In this document: one piece after another, positions 45,042-52,663 of the stretch
Position numbering within the stretch: the stretch's first letter is position 1
Layout: each line of letters begins with the position of its first letter
Origin: a virus
IMG/VR virus record: IMGVR_UViG_3300031999_000027
Location: 1 to 53,337 of that record
Direction: 5' to 3' (one strand)
Length of the DNA stretch: 53,337 nucleotides
The notes under the pieces: generated by a model
Told to the model about the DNA's origin: nothing
What the model saw: only the letters and a program-made list of their open reading frames with translations
The model's database searches: none
Position numbers and translations under genes: made by a program

Positions 45042-45965
45042 TTAGCTACCCTCCTTTTTAAGGAACATCTCTTTAAGATCCACACCGAAAACATCCCTTG
45101 ACGCCCCTTCTAACTCTTCGTTCTTTACTATGATAGGCGTCTCACTTGGTAATATCGGTGCTATCTTAGAGATAATCCCCCTATAAGCATTGAGCATCCG
45201 CATTTTCATTGAATGCTCAGAAACCCCCTCACAGTAGACATCTACTTTGAAGTCCTTATCCATCCCGGTAATCTCCCCGACGACCTTTACGATCTCCGCA
45301 GCTTCATTTGATGTCTTCATAGCCCCAAGTGTCGTCTTTACCACCTCAAGATCGGTCTTCAATATATCTACAGTCTTACCCTTCTCAGCAAGCGCCTTCA
45401 TCTGGACGTACTCATCCTCGCTAAGAGCTACCATCTTCGTACTCTCTTTGGGCTCACCAATAAGAGTCGCTCCAGCTAAAAGCGCCTTCTTTTTGTCCTC
45501 ATCCATGCTCAGTTTCACACTCTCAATTCTTCCAATCTTAGCGGGTTGGCACGCGGGGTTCTCCACTCCAATCGCAATAGAACTCCCTTGAATTCTTACT
45601 GCGTTCATCTGAGAATCTACATAGACCTCCGCTTCCATTGACTGCCCCATAGGGTACTCCCCCATAACGACCTTGTCAACAGTGGTCTTATCCCAGATAT
45701 ACCCTCTATTCCGGATGCATCCATCTTGATACCACGAGACAGCGTTGAACCCCTTCACCGCTTCCCTCGTTTGATCAATATGTCCCTCGTGCAAGGCTAC
45801 GCCAGAAAAAGTTGGCGCTCCTGATGCCACGACGGCGTCTGAGTAGGTAATCTTATTTCCATCAACGCCCTGCCAAGTCCCCGGGCAAAGTACCGTACCT
45901 TCATACTTGAGTACCTCGCCGAGAATCTCAAACGAGGTAATCTGACCACTCAGAACAGCTTTCAT
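45042..45965 (-). CDS. Prohead protease plus scaffold, 307 aa
   Basis: The N-terminal 150 residues have the pattern of phage prohead proteases: YEGTVLCPGTWQGVDGNKIT, FSGVALHEGHID with H59, and GQSMEAEVYVD with S109 as candidate catalytic Ser. The C-terminal part (from about residue 180) is helical and charged (MKALAEKGKTVDILKTDLEV) with LPSETPIIVKNEELEG and an end KEMFLKKEG, suitable as scaffold. Protease-scaffold fusion is common. The gene has its own TATA-like promoter at 46041-46050. Confidence 0.7.
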   Translation of the reverse strand: MKAVLSGQITSFEILGEVLKYEGTVLCPGTWQGVDGNKITYSDAVVASGAPTFSGVALHEGHIDQTREAVKGFNAVSWYQDGCIRNRGYIWDKTTVDKVVMGEYPMGQSMEAEVYVDSQMNAVRIQGSSIAIGVENPACQPAKIGRIESVKLSMDEDKKKALLAGATLIGEPKESTKMVALSEDEYVQMKALAEKGKTVDILKTDLEVVKTTLGAMKTSNEAAEIVKVVGEITGMDKDFKVDVYCEGVSEHSMKMRMLNAYRGIISKIAPILPSETPIIVKNEELEGASRDVFGVDLKEMFLKKEGS

Positions 45966-46040
45966 TCAATGCACCCGATTTCCGATTTTCCGGGGGAACC
46001 TACAATCCCCTTCCGCATGTCTATGATCGTTTTTTATATT

Positions 46041-46050
46041 TATAAATCCT
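46041..46050 (-). promoter_or_regulatory. Putative late promoter, GGATTTATAA
   Basis: Minus-strand GGATTTATAA, followed by ATATAAAAAA, lies 76 nt upstream of the protease/scaffold start in a 99-nt gap. The same ten bases occur upstream of the small terminase gene (50582-50591). Both are preceded by CCRAG, a possible BRE. Confidence 0.55.
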
Positions 46051-46064
46051 CGGCCCAAAGGAAC

Positions 46065-46544
46065 CTACTTGGTTAGAGCTAGCTTAGCCCGGCGATCGGC
46101 GATCAGCCCCATCAACGCCACTATCTCGGGGTCTTCGGTCTCAGTACTCCCACGAACTAGAACCTTCTTCCCCTCATCGGGAGTGTATCCTCTAGCTTCC
46201 AACTCTGGAATGTACTTAGCTAGACCGATCAAACAGGGCTTCTCTATAGCTTCCTCATACGTCAGAATCAGATCATAATCACTCGCCAATTTGACATCCT
46301 CTATAGGGGCCGATGCTTTCTCTTTGATCGTATGGTCCGATAACCACTTCTCCACGTCAGCCTTCTCTGGGAACCTGTCCTTATGGAACACCATCGATTG
46401 TATCGCCCAGTCATTCTTGCCTTTATACTTGCCAAAGACGAATGATACCCCTCCATTCGTTTCCTTTGTTCTGAACTCCTCAAACAGACCAGGATCTCTA
46501 ACCCTGTGTCTCCAAGTGTTCTCTTTTTCCTCAATTCCCGGCAT
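46065..46544 (-). CDS. Head morphogenesis domain protein, 159 aa
   Basis: N-terminal residues 10-70 have NTWRHRVRDPGLFEEFRT, VSFVFGKYKGKNDWAIQSMV and FPEKADVEKWLSDH. I recall this module from proteins beside phage head maturation proteases (R-x-P-x-x-F, then GxxKG, then a WL-H helix). The rest is acidic alpha/beta. Located between portal and protease genes. Function likely in capsid assembly. Confidence 0.6.
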   Translation of the reverse strand: MPGIEEKENTWRHRVRDPGLFEEFRTKETNGGVSFVFGKYKGKNDWAIQSMVFHKDRFPEKADVEKWLSDHTIKEKASAPIEDVKLASDYDLILTYEEAIEKPCLIGLAKYIPELEARGYTPDEGKKVLVRGSTETEDPEIVALMGLIADRRAKLALTK

Positions 46545-46578
46545 TTAATCAACTCCTTTTAAGATTCACAATTACCCC

Positions 46579-48063
46579 CTATGTTTTCTGATTCGCTTTA
46601 TCCGACTGGGGGGTCTGAACTTTGTCCTTGGATTGTGGAACACCTCTCTTAATTTGTGCGGCGGTCTCATCAGGGGAGTTCGCGTTGGGCCCTGTAGTAC
46701 TACCAAATGGCCCAGCAGAAGGTCCCTTTCTCATCGCAATCTCTTCCTCAAGGAGTACTCTATCGTCCTCCGTGAGAGGATCCTTCCCTAGAACCTCCCT
46801 CATTTCGTTAATCGTATATATATTCGCAGATGCGAGCACAGCTACTTGTCTCGTCAGGGATTCTACGTCCTTTGGTAGGATCAACTGTAGTTTGATGTCT
46901 AATTCTTCAGCCTCTAGAGTGTTCCCTAAGGCTTCTCTTAGAAGCACCAAGAGATAGTTCTTGATCAACTGGGCGAGGAACTCCGCCATCAATTGCTCTA
47001 TAGACGCGGCAACAAGTTCCGCTGCGAAACTCTCCTTGGTCTGAGATACCGACTTAACAAAGTAAGTGTCTTGTACTCCTTGTGCGAGTTGCTTCAATAG
47101 CTCGTTCGGTGACACGTAAGTCGTCGACTTGGGTTCTATAATATTAATGTCAACCCCTTTGACCTCTCCTACCTTCGGCGTGACATATCCCTGATCAGGC
47201 ATTTGATTCTTTAACTTCGCAATGTACGCTTCGATAGCCTTCGCACCAGCAACTAACGCTGCAGCTCGGCGTTCGGTCATCGTATCACCATCATACTGAT
47301 CGGGATTTAGCACATCCGTCAGATCAATCTCATGATGTTCCCTTGGGAGGTAGAGCTTCCTCCAGATCATATCATTGACTATCGTGCTGAGTCTCCAAAG
47401 GATAATCGGCCGAAGAGCCTCAAGGGGGCTTTGAGACCAGATCCCCCAAGTCAGCCTGTTCTGATTATCCGTGACCATTTCCGCGTCATTCGCCAGTGCT
47501 ATATGCATCACTTCTTCCGGCTTGTAGAGTTTCCGGCCGGGTTCTCCATAAAATTCATCAAATATATACACTCCCGGAGGTCCGGAGAGGATCTGCATAG
47601 ATGTTAGATCTTCCATCTTGTTCGCGGCTGTCATCATCTCCATAGGCAAGAAATCCAACCTATTAACATCCAAATGCTTTACCGCGATGACATCACCGTC
47701 AATGAGCAACCTCCTAGCAATCACGTAAAACCTCTGGTCGAACTTGAGATCCAACGCCTTTCTCTGAGCGGTTTTCAAGAACGTCTTTTCCTTGTCCTCA
47801 AGATCCTCCCCGGGATGGTACATAATCCCCTGGTAGCACCTTTCAACAAGGATTGACATCTTCATAATCGCGGTGTTTAGATCGGAGTCTCTCTTAACCA
47901 TGCGGTTATAAAGCTGATATTTATTAAGACCAGGCGCGAAAACCTCATCTAGGATCTCTGTCGCTCCGGGAATCCGATGGAACAACGCTGGGATGTCACT
48001 TAATCCGACGGTCATCTTGTCCCCATACAGGATTTTTAACTGACCAAAACTGATTTCCGGCAT
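46579..48063 (-). CDS. Portal protein, 494 aa
   Basis: ATG 48063 is chosen because AGGTGA precedes it by six bases; GTG 48072 is in frame. The pattern is that of portal proteins: VMHIALANDAEMVTDN-type stretch, LTWGIWSQSPLEALRPIILW (G-SpLeal), then helical wing and stem, and a C-terminal crown with LTRQVAVLASANIYTINEMR, EVLGKDPLTEDDRVLL. The tail is disordered (GPSAGPFGSTTGPNAN). It forms the ring through which DNA enters the capsid. Directly downstream of the large terminase. Confidence 0.85.
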   Translation of the reverse strand: MPEISFGQLKILYGDKMTVGLSDIPALFHRIPGATEILDEVFAPGLNKYQLYNRMVKRDSDLNTAIMKMSILVERCYQGIMYHPGEDLEDKEKTFLKTAQRKALDLKFDQRFYVIARRLLIDGDVIAVKHLDVNRLDFLPMEMMTAANKMEDLTSMQILSGPPGVYIFDEFYGEPGRKLYKPEEVMHIALANDAEMVTDNQNRLTWGIWSQSPLEALRPIILWRLSTIVNDMIWRKLYLPREHHEIDLTDVLNPDQYDGDTMTERRAAALVAGAKAIEAYIAKLKNQMPDQGYVTPKVGEVKGVDINIIEPKSTTYVSPNELLKQLAQGVQDTYFVKSVSQTKESFAAELVAASIEQLMAEFLAQLIKNYLLVLLREALGNTLEAEELDIKLQLILPKDVESLTRQVAVLASANIYTINEMREVLGKDPLTEDDRVLLEEEIAMRKGPSAGPFGSTTGPNANSPDETAAQIKRGVPQSKDKVQTPQSDKANQKT

Positions 48064-48068
48064 AGTTT

Positions 48069-49574
48069 TCACCTAATCATACTAAACGGAGCCATTAATG
48101 GCGGCACCCAAGGAGCGGCTGGCTCAGCATCCGCTGCCCAAACAAGATTACACACTGCGTCTGCTATGTCCTTCGACCCTCCCTTCGGGTGATCGACATG
48201 CTTTGCATTCAATTGAATAAGATTCTTCCATTCTTCCAGAAGTTTAGCATTCACACAACAGTGTAGCTGATTCGCATACTGGAGTTTTCTCAGAACTTCA
48301 TAATGTTCGAGTTTCACTAAATTATTGTAGACCTGTATCCCCCCAAGCTGTAACTCCTTTTGGAGCTCCGGATACTGCCAGGTATCAGAGACGAACGTCC
48401 TAACCCGAAGATCAGTTACAGTTTCTATAATGTCCTTCTTCACCGTCAGAGGGTTGATCTCCATCGCAACTCGCTTACCTAATTTTTTAATCATCATTTG
48501 CTCTCGAACAGCCTCCGGGGAGAATCTCTTGACACCGATCACGTAATACTCCCCAGAGTTCCGATCCTTATACCCCAACGCTAGACCGAAGGAATCCATC
48601 GTCCCCGCTGGGTCCGCGGATAATATCAACGTATCAGGGTTAGTTCGTTGCCTTGCTTTCCAATACGCCCATGATGTTCCCGACTCGAACACATTGTCAA
48701 TCGACGTGTCGAACGTCAGAATGCTCTCGTCCTTGTAGAATCTATCTACCGAAGCTTGAGGGATCGCGCCGTAGTCTCGCCAAAATGTAATCGGATCTTC
48801 CTTGAGCTTCGCCTGTAGGAACTCTCCATCGAACGGGAGATTAGGGTTTATTTCCCAAGTCGGTAACGGAGCGTAAACTTGTGCGTAGGGGTTATCCCTG
48901 TTCTGTTCTGCGAGCTGGTTCGCCTTCGACTCAGTATAAAGCGGGGAGGTAATAACAATGTTCTTTCCACTGAATTGAAAAGAGGTCGTCGATTTGGACA
49001 GCGAACTAAATACAAGTTCGGCGGATCGCTTGCCTTCTGTTCTCTCAAGCCTATCTAGTTCATCAAAGACGTTTGCTTTGACCGTTCTTCCCACAAGAGC
49101 CATCGCAGAGCTTAATCCTGCTTTGATCTCAACCGGATGCTTAGGGAACCTGATTTCATTCGCATAACACTCCGCGTTGTATTTCTGAAAAAACGGGGAG
49201 TTGGAGACAGAGCTCTTAACCGCGTAATAAATCGTATCCTCAGCTTGATCTTCGGATGTTGCCACACAAATGATGTAAAACTTTGAGTCTTTCTCCAGGT
49301 GATACTGTTCGTAGATATTCGGAGTTGTTAAGAGCGTAAACGCCTCATAACAGACGATATCTGCGGCTAGTCGAGTCTTCCCTCCCCTCATGCCCGCTAT
49401 AATCACCAAAAGGATGACCTTCGGATTCTTATAGAACGTCGAGAAGATGTGCTCCTGCATCGGATATGGTTTTCTACCAAGGAAATACGGGTCTTTAACG
49501 AAAGTGATAGGGTCCTCCTTCGCCTTCATCTCAAGAAACATCTGCATTGTAGAAGAGAGGACCATGTCAATCAT
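48069..49574 (-). CDS. terL: Terminase large subunit (TerL), 501 aa
   Basis: Packaging ATPase and nuclease. Walker A is GMRGGKT at 61-67, Walker B VFDE at 169-172 (with catalytic Glu), and a coupling-type motif around VITSPLYTE. The RNase H-like nuclease acids are D321 (SADPAG), D397 (FVSDTW) and D469 (KDIADAV). The protein is full length. The ATG at 49574 overlaps the stop of the upstream small membrane ORF; a second ATG at 49565 is possible. TerL confirms a head-tail virus. Confidence 0.92.
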   Translation of the reverse strand: MIDMVLSSTMQMFLEMKAKEDPITFVKDPYFLGRKPYPMQEHIFSTFYKNPKVILLVIIAGMRGGKTRLAADIVCYEAFTLLTTPNIYEQYHLEKDSKFYIICVATSEDQAEDTIYYAVKSSVSNSPFFQKYNAECYANEIRFPKHPVEIKAGLSSAMALVGRTVKANVFDELDRLERTEGKRSAELVFSSLSKSTTSFQFSGKNIVITSPLYTESKANQLAEQNRDNPYAQVYAPLPTWEINPNLPFDGEFLQAKLKEDPITFWRDYGAIPQASVDRFYKDESILTFDTSIDNVFESGTSWAYWKARQRTNPDTLILSADPAGTMDSFGLALGYKDRNSGEYYVIGVKRFSPEAVREQMMIKKLGKRVAMEINPLTVKKDIIETVTDLRVRTFVSDTWQYPELQKELQLGGIQVYNNLVKLEHYEVLRKLQYANQLHCCVNAKLLEEWKNLIQLNAKHVDHPKGGSKDIADAVCNLVWAADAEPAAPWVPPLMAPFSMIR

Positions 49575-49723
49575 CCCACAACGATCAAAACTATGCCTAA
49601 CACAGATCTAAGAACTCTTCCAGTTTGGAAATACCACGGATGGGTATCGTAATTCCAATAGACCATATTCGCAACTCCCTCACAGAGATAGAACAACCCT
49701 ATAAGTTTGATAGTCAAATTCAT
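49571..49723 (-). CDS. Small membrane protein coupled to TerL, 50 aa
   Basis: A 50-residue frame ends in a TGA overlapping the TerL ATG and begins at an ATG overlapping the end of a 25-codon GTG frame (49720-49797). That frame in turn overlaps the stop of the 65-residue gene. The product is hydrophobic (KLIGLFYLCEGVANMVYW and VLRSVLGIVLIVVG), consistent with two short membrane segments. The chain of overlaps suggests real translation, though the 25-codon frame may merely pass ribosomes along. Confidence 0.5.
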   Translation of the reverse strand: MNLTIKLIGLFYLCEGVANMVYWNYDTHPWYFQTGRVLRSVLGIVLIVVG

Positions 49724-49793
49724 TTCTTGACACTCTTCTTCATAGGATGTCTTGCGAAGAGACTAATCCAGTGCTTATCAACCAAAATTAATG

Positions 49794-49991
49794 TCACTTC
49801 TCAAAGAACTGCTTCGACCAGCCAGCCCGTTTGACTTTCTTCTCTACACTAGTGTTTTTCTTCGTTGGTTTCGGAGAAACCCACCCGCCCATCAATATCC
49901 CAGAATAGTTATCATGTGGGGCTATCAAAGTTGTGCCGTTCTCAGTCCAACCTTCCCACATTGGAACACAATCATTGGCGGCGTCACTCAC
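49794..49991 (-). CDS. Small protein between TerS and TerL, 65 aa
   Basis: Starts at GTG overlapping the small terminase stop (GTGA). Aromatic, Gly-rich N-terminal half (CVPMWEGWTENGTTLIAPHD, YSGILMGGWV) and very basic C-terminus (SVEKKVKRAGWSKQ). It may be a packaging accessory or DNA-binding protein. No family is recognised. Confidence 0.55.
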   Translation of the reverse strand: MSDAANDCVPMWEGWTENGTTLIAPHDNYSGILMGGWVSPKPTKKNTSVEKKVKRAGWSKQFFEK

Positions 49992-50512
49992 TTTTGACCC
50001 AACTCCTTGCTCAAGAACGCAAGAACCTTCGCACGATCCTCAGGACAGAGCTCCGACATTATGAAATTCTGCAGTTGGTTGATCTGATTCTGTTGAATCC
50101 TGAGCTCAACGATATATTTGGTTTCGATGTCACCGTTCAACTCCGCTATCGTTCGTGCGGATTGTCTGATCTCCTTCACTAGATTCATTGCTGGGCCAAT
50201 CAACGACAAGTCAAACTCCCCGATGGAGTCGAGTTTCTCCAGCAAACTCGTCGCAATCTTGTCCATCTTGTTCGATAATCGTGTCAAAACCCCGACACCA
50301 TCGAGAGTTTTCTTCTCCACAGCGCAAATAGCATCCCCGGAACCTGTCGTGACCCTGATGTGTTCTTTAAGATGCTTCTCGAAAACATCCCTATCCTCAA
50401 TATTCAATCTCCGCATAGCTTCTGTCACAGAGATTGCTGATGTCAAAACTAGATTAACGATGTTCATATTCTGCGGATTAGCGCATATCGGACAATCAGT
50501 CACTCGTAACAC
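49988..50512 (-). CDS. terS: Putative small terminase subunit (TerS), 174 aa
   Basis: N-terminal CPIC motif plus helix-turn-helix (AISVTEAMRRLNIEDRDVFE), a central helical coiled coil (VGVLTRLSNKMDKIATSLLE) and a C-terminal oligomerisation-type helix (QNQINQLQNFIMSE). This fits a DNA-recognising small terminase. It is the first gene of the late operon, upstream of TerL, with a TATA box at 50582-50591. The GTG at 50512 or the one at 50503 may be used; GGGGTG is better spaced from the latter. Confidence 0.7.
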   Translation of the reverse strand: MLRVTDCPICANPQNMNIVNLVLTSAISVTEAMRRLNIEDRDVFEKHLKEHIRVTTGSGDAICAVEKKTLDGVGVLTRLSNKMDKIATSLLEKLDSIGEFDLSLIGPAMNLVKEIRQSARTIAELNGDIETKYIVELRIQQNQINQLQNFIMSELCPEDRAKVLAFLSKELGQK

Positions 50513-50581
50513 CCCATCGAACTTCGCCTACTGGGCACTCCAGCGCCAGGAGACCTCTGTATGAGATAGGCACCCTGAGAG

Positions 50582-50591
50582 TTATAAATCC
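50582..50591 (-). promoter_or_regulatory. Putative late operon promoter, GGATTTATAA
   Basis: Minus-strand TATA-box sequence 70-80 nt upstream of TerS, identical to that at 46041-46050 over ten bases, both preceded by CCRAG as a possible BRE. It lies in the divergent region between the late operon and the right-end plus-strand genes, so the 250-nt gap (50513-50760) probably holds promoters for both directions. Confidence 0.55.
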
Positions 50592-50760
50592 TTGGATCAT
50601 AGATCAACAGGCGATAGGCTTTGGGTTTTTCGGAGTTCTAAAAAATTACACTGCTGAGTGAGCGACAGGTTAGTTGAGTGCCGGAAGTTTTAACTAGGGT
50701 CCTCACATTATTATTGAGTATCAGCATCCTAAATCTGGGTGTTAGATATTCAACAGAGAG

Positions 50761-51075
50761 ATGAATGAAATGAAAACAACTACAGAAGTAGTTAGAGATA
50801 TGCCTGAAACAAAAGAAAGTAATGAAGTAAACTTCATACTTCTAGGGAGAGATGATACAGCAACTAGAATCAGACATAGTAAATTTATATCTGATATAGT
50901 ACCAAGATTGAGAAGTAAGAATGTAACTTGTAATCAGCTAGTTAAATCTTACTCAGCATCAGTTAGAATAATCAGCTATCAGTATATGTATCATATATTA
51001 GAAGATCTAGTTAGTATGAAGATATGCAAGAAAACTTATAACAAGAGCTTAGGATGTAATGAATACAAATTCTAA
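50761..51075 (+). CDS. Paralogous small protein, copy 1, 104 aa
   Basis: First of four related proteins at the right end. All share a start-proximal strand V(N/D/E)F(I/T/V)LL.RD, then W/F-x-(D)-x-(I/V)(L/V)P(K/R)L, VT.(N/R/S/H)QL/M, and (Q/N)Y(M/L/V)Y. Copies 1-3 also share HILE and a C-terminal SLGCNEY. The predicted arrangement of helix, strand and short basic helix suggests a winged-helix-like DNA-binding fold. No catalytic residues are conserved. Copies 1 and 2 end in an identical 41-base stretch. This copy is the most AT-rich and the most diverged. Confidence 0.65.
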   Translation: MNEMKTTTEVVRDMPETKESNEVNFILLGRDDTATRIRHSKFISDIVPRLRSKNVTCNQLVKSYSASVRIISYQYMYHILEDLVSMKICKKTYNKSLGCNEYKF

Positions 51076-51077
51076 AC
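51037..51077 (+). repeat. 41-bp direct repeat, first copy
   Basis: Identical to bases 51500-51540. It covers the last codons and stop of copies 1 and 2 of the paralogous family plus three bases. Perfect identity in otherwise diverged genes suggests recent gene conversion or recombination between the copies. Confidence 0.7.
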
Positions 51078-51089
51078 TGATGAAGAGTG

Positions 51090-51198
51090 AGAAAGTTATA
51101 CTTTCTGCTAGAATCTGTATTTTAGATAGAGAGACTAGAAGTAAGCATGTATCTTCTAGTCCTATACTAAAAGTATAGATTCAATAGAGATATTGAAT
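51090..51198 (+). ncRNA. Stacked hairpins, candidate structured RNA
   Basis: Four perfect inverted repeats lie in 109 bases. AGAAAGT (51090-51096) pairs with ACTTTCT (51100-51106); GACTAGAAG (51133-51141) with CTTCTAGTC (51153-51161); CTATACT (51162-51168) with AGTATAG (51172-51178); and ATTCAATA (51179-51186) with TATTGAAT (51191-51198), the last closed by a GAGA tetraloop. The last three abut without gaps. This may be an RNA gene, a leader regulating copy 2, or a terminator. A role as DNA cruciform operators is an alternative. Confidence 0.45.
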
Positions 51199-51211
51199 AA
51201 GATATGCAGAG

Positions 51212-51538
51212 ATGAAACAAATGAAAACAACGAATGTTGTATCTGAAGTTATGCCTGAGACAAGAGAAGTAGAAATTGAATCTGTAGAAGTAGATTTCAT
51301 ACTTCTAGATAGAGATGTAATTGAACGCAGCGTTAGAGAAAGTAAATGGGATAAGTATATATTACCGAAGTTAAGAGGTAAGCTTGTAACGAAGCGTCAG
51401 TTGAAGAGTAGTTATGAAGCAACCTTCGGTAAGATCAGTGATCAGTATCTGTATCATATATTAGAACGCTACGTAAGTAAGAAAGTATGCACGAAGAAGT
51501 ATAACAAGAGCTTAGGATGTAATGAATACAAATTCTAA
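51212..51538 (+). CDS. Paralogous small protein, copy 2, 108 aa
   Basis: Closest relative of copies 1 and 3. Shows VEVDFILLDRDVIERSVRES, WDKYILPKLRGKLVTKRQL, ISDQYLYHILERYVSKK and SLGCNEYKF. The stretch of charged residues between the strand and helix resembles basic DNA-contact loops. The gene follows the stacked hairpins, so these could control it. Function unknown; early regulator or genome-end binding protein are possibilities. Confidence 0.65.
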   Translation: MKQMKTTNVVSEVMPETREVEIESVEVDFILLDRDVIERSVRESKWDKYILPKLRGKLVTKRQLKSSYEATFGKISDQYLYHILERYVSKKVCTKKYNKSLGCNEYKF

Positions 51539-51540
51539 AC
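51500..51540 (+). repeat. 41-bp direct repeat, second copy
   Basis: Second copy of the repeat at 51037-51077; together they frame copy 2 of the gene family plus the hairpin region, so recombination between them would delete exactly one gene unit. Confidence 0.7.
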
Positions 51541-51735
51541 AGTTGAAGAGTTATGATTTCTTCGTTGAGTGGAGGTTGATGAATGTACAACTGATGATCG
51601 ATTATCGAAGAGCGTTCTATAGCTACGCCCGCTACATATATACGAGCTTTAGATTACAGATGCTCGTGTGTATGATGATTAGGGTCACAAACCCTAGTCA
51701 GAAGCATTCCGCCTGTAGTCTTATCATCTATATAT

Positions 51736-51751
51736 TATATAACGTTATATA
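51736..51751 (+). promoter_or_regulatory. Perfect 16-bp palindrome TATATAACGTTATATA
   Basis: Lies 56 nt before copy 3. It could contain a TATA box (TTATATAA) and, as a palindrome, bind a dimeric regulator such as the neighbouring small proteins. The surrounding 268-nt gap (51539-51806) also has TAGGGT/ACCCTA arms spaced by five bases, and otherwise no convincing gene. Confidence 0.45.
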
Positions 51752-51806
51752 TAACCTGTAGATAGGGTAGGAGGAACAACCTTCTATCCCTACAAGGTGT
51801 AGAAAC

Positions 51807-52127
51807 ATGACACAAGGTGTAGAAACCAAGAATGTAGGCCTTATACAAGAGAAAGTTGAGAACGTAGAGTTCACGTTACTTCCTAGAGATGAGATTGAAT
51901 CTCGTCAGAGGAGTAGCTACTGGAATGATATCGTTCTACCGAAGTTGGTTGGTAATATAGTTACCAGCAGCCAACTGCGAAAGTCGCTCAAGGCGGTAGG
52001 TAAAGAAGTCAGCCAGCAGTATATGTATCATATACTGGAGAAGTGGGCCGCGAAGGGAGTCTGCAAGAAGAGACTGAATAGTAGCTTAGGATGCAACGAG
52101 TATGAGTTCAAGAAGCCGTCGAAGTAA
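51807..52127 (+). CDS. Paralogous small protein, copy 3, 106 aa
   Basis: Shows VENVEFTLLPRDEIESRQRS, YWNDIVLPKLVGNIVTSSQL, VSQQYMYHILEKWAAKGVCK and SLGCNEYEF plus a basic end KKPSK. Codon composition is less AT-rich than in copies 1 and 2. An upstream palindrome and a GGAGG may control it. Function unknown, as for the other copies. Confidence 0.65.
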   Translation: MTQGVETKNVGLIQEKVENVEFTLLPRDEIESRQRSSYWNDIVLPKLVGNIVTSSQLRKSLKAVGKEVSQQYMYHILEKWAAKGVCKKRLNSSLGCNEYEFKKPSK

Positions 52128-52165
52128 GAAGACTAATGAGACGGAGATCAAGAGGAGGTGAAACA

Positions 52166-52240
52166 ATGAAAGGCTATGAACTAGGTGAGTGTCACCCGAA
52201 GTTGAACTCTAGTGTGGTTATAGTTACAATAACTAAGTAG
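52166..52240 (+). CDS. Mini-ORF, 24 aa, strong ribosome-binding site
   Basis: AGGAGGTGA is placed six bases before the ATG. The product (KGYELGECHPKLNSSVVIVT and the end) is too short to classify. Such a strong ribosome-binding site suggests either a translated small peptide or a leader peptide upstream of copy 4. Confidence 0.35.
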   Translation: MKGYELGECHPKLNSSVVIVTITK

Positions 52241-52256
52241 TTGAGCTGAAGAAGCG

Positions 52257-52355
52257 ATGAGACACGAGATAGGTCCTGGTGATTTATTGAAGAATACTCT
52301 CGAGATGATGAGAGAAGTAGATAGGCAGGTAAGAACAAATGTCTGCAAACAATAG
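52257..52355 (+). CDS. Possible mini-ORF, 32 aa, overlapping copy 4
   Basis: Open frame from ATG 52257, running 17 nt into copy 4. Composition is protein-like (RHEIGPGDLLKNTLEMMREV) but no good Shine-Dalgarno is seen. Low confidence. Confidence 0.25.
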   Translation: MRHEIGPGDLLKNTLEMMREVDRQVRTNVCKQ

Positions 52356-52644
52356 CCTGAAGAATGTAGTACTCGCTGAAGAAGCGTCCACAGTTGAGTT
52401 CGTTCTACTCCCTAGAGAGACGGTTGAACGATCTCAGAGAGTATCGAAGTGGGATAAGGTGATCCTACCGAAATTGAAAGGTAAGAGCGTCACCATCCAC
52501 CAGATGATGGATTCATTAGAGAAGATGGAAGGTAGGAAACCCAACAGAAACTACGTCTACGCGAAGATGAATAGATGGGTCGCGCAGGGCGTATGTAAGA
52601 AAGTCTCAGCGGGAGCGTACGATAAGTACGTATTCCCAAAGTAG
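52339..52644 (+). CDS. Paralogous small protein, copy 4, 101 aa
   Basis: Most diverged in its C-terminus: VEFVLLPRETVERSQRVSKW, DKVILPKLKGKSVTIHQMMD and NYVYAKMNRWVAQGVCKK keep the family pattern, but GCNEY is replaced by AYDKYVFPK. It is followed after 19 nt by another small gene. Family members probably form dimers or bind similar DNA; unknown function. Confidence 0.65.
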   Translation: MSANNSLKNVVLAEEASTVEFVLLPRETVERSQRVSKWDKVILPKLKGKSVTIHQMMDSLEKMEGRKPNRNYVYAKMNRWVAQGVCKKVSAGAYDKYVFPK

Positions 52645-52663
52645 AGTGAGGAGAGAGAAAAGA

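Noticed and set aside
51522-51761. 79-codon frame after copy 2
   Set aside because: It begins inside the 41-bp repeat and runs through palindromic, AT-rich DNA; composition is not protein-like and copy 1 has no equivalent.
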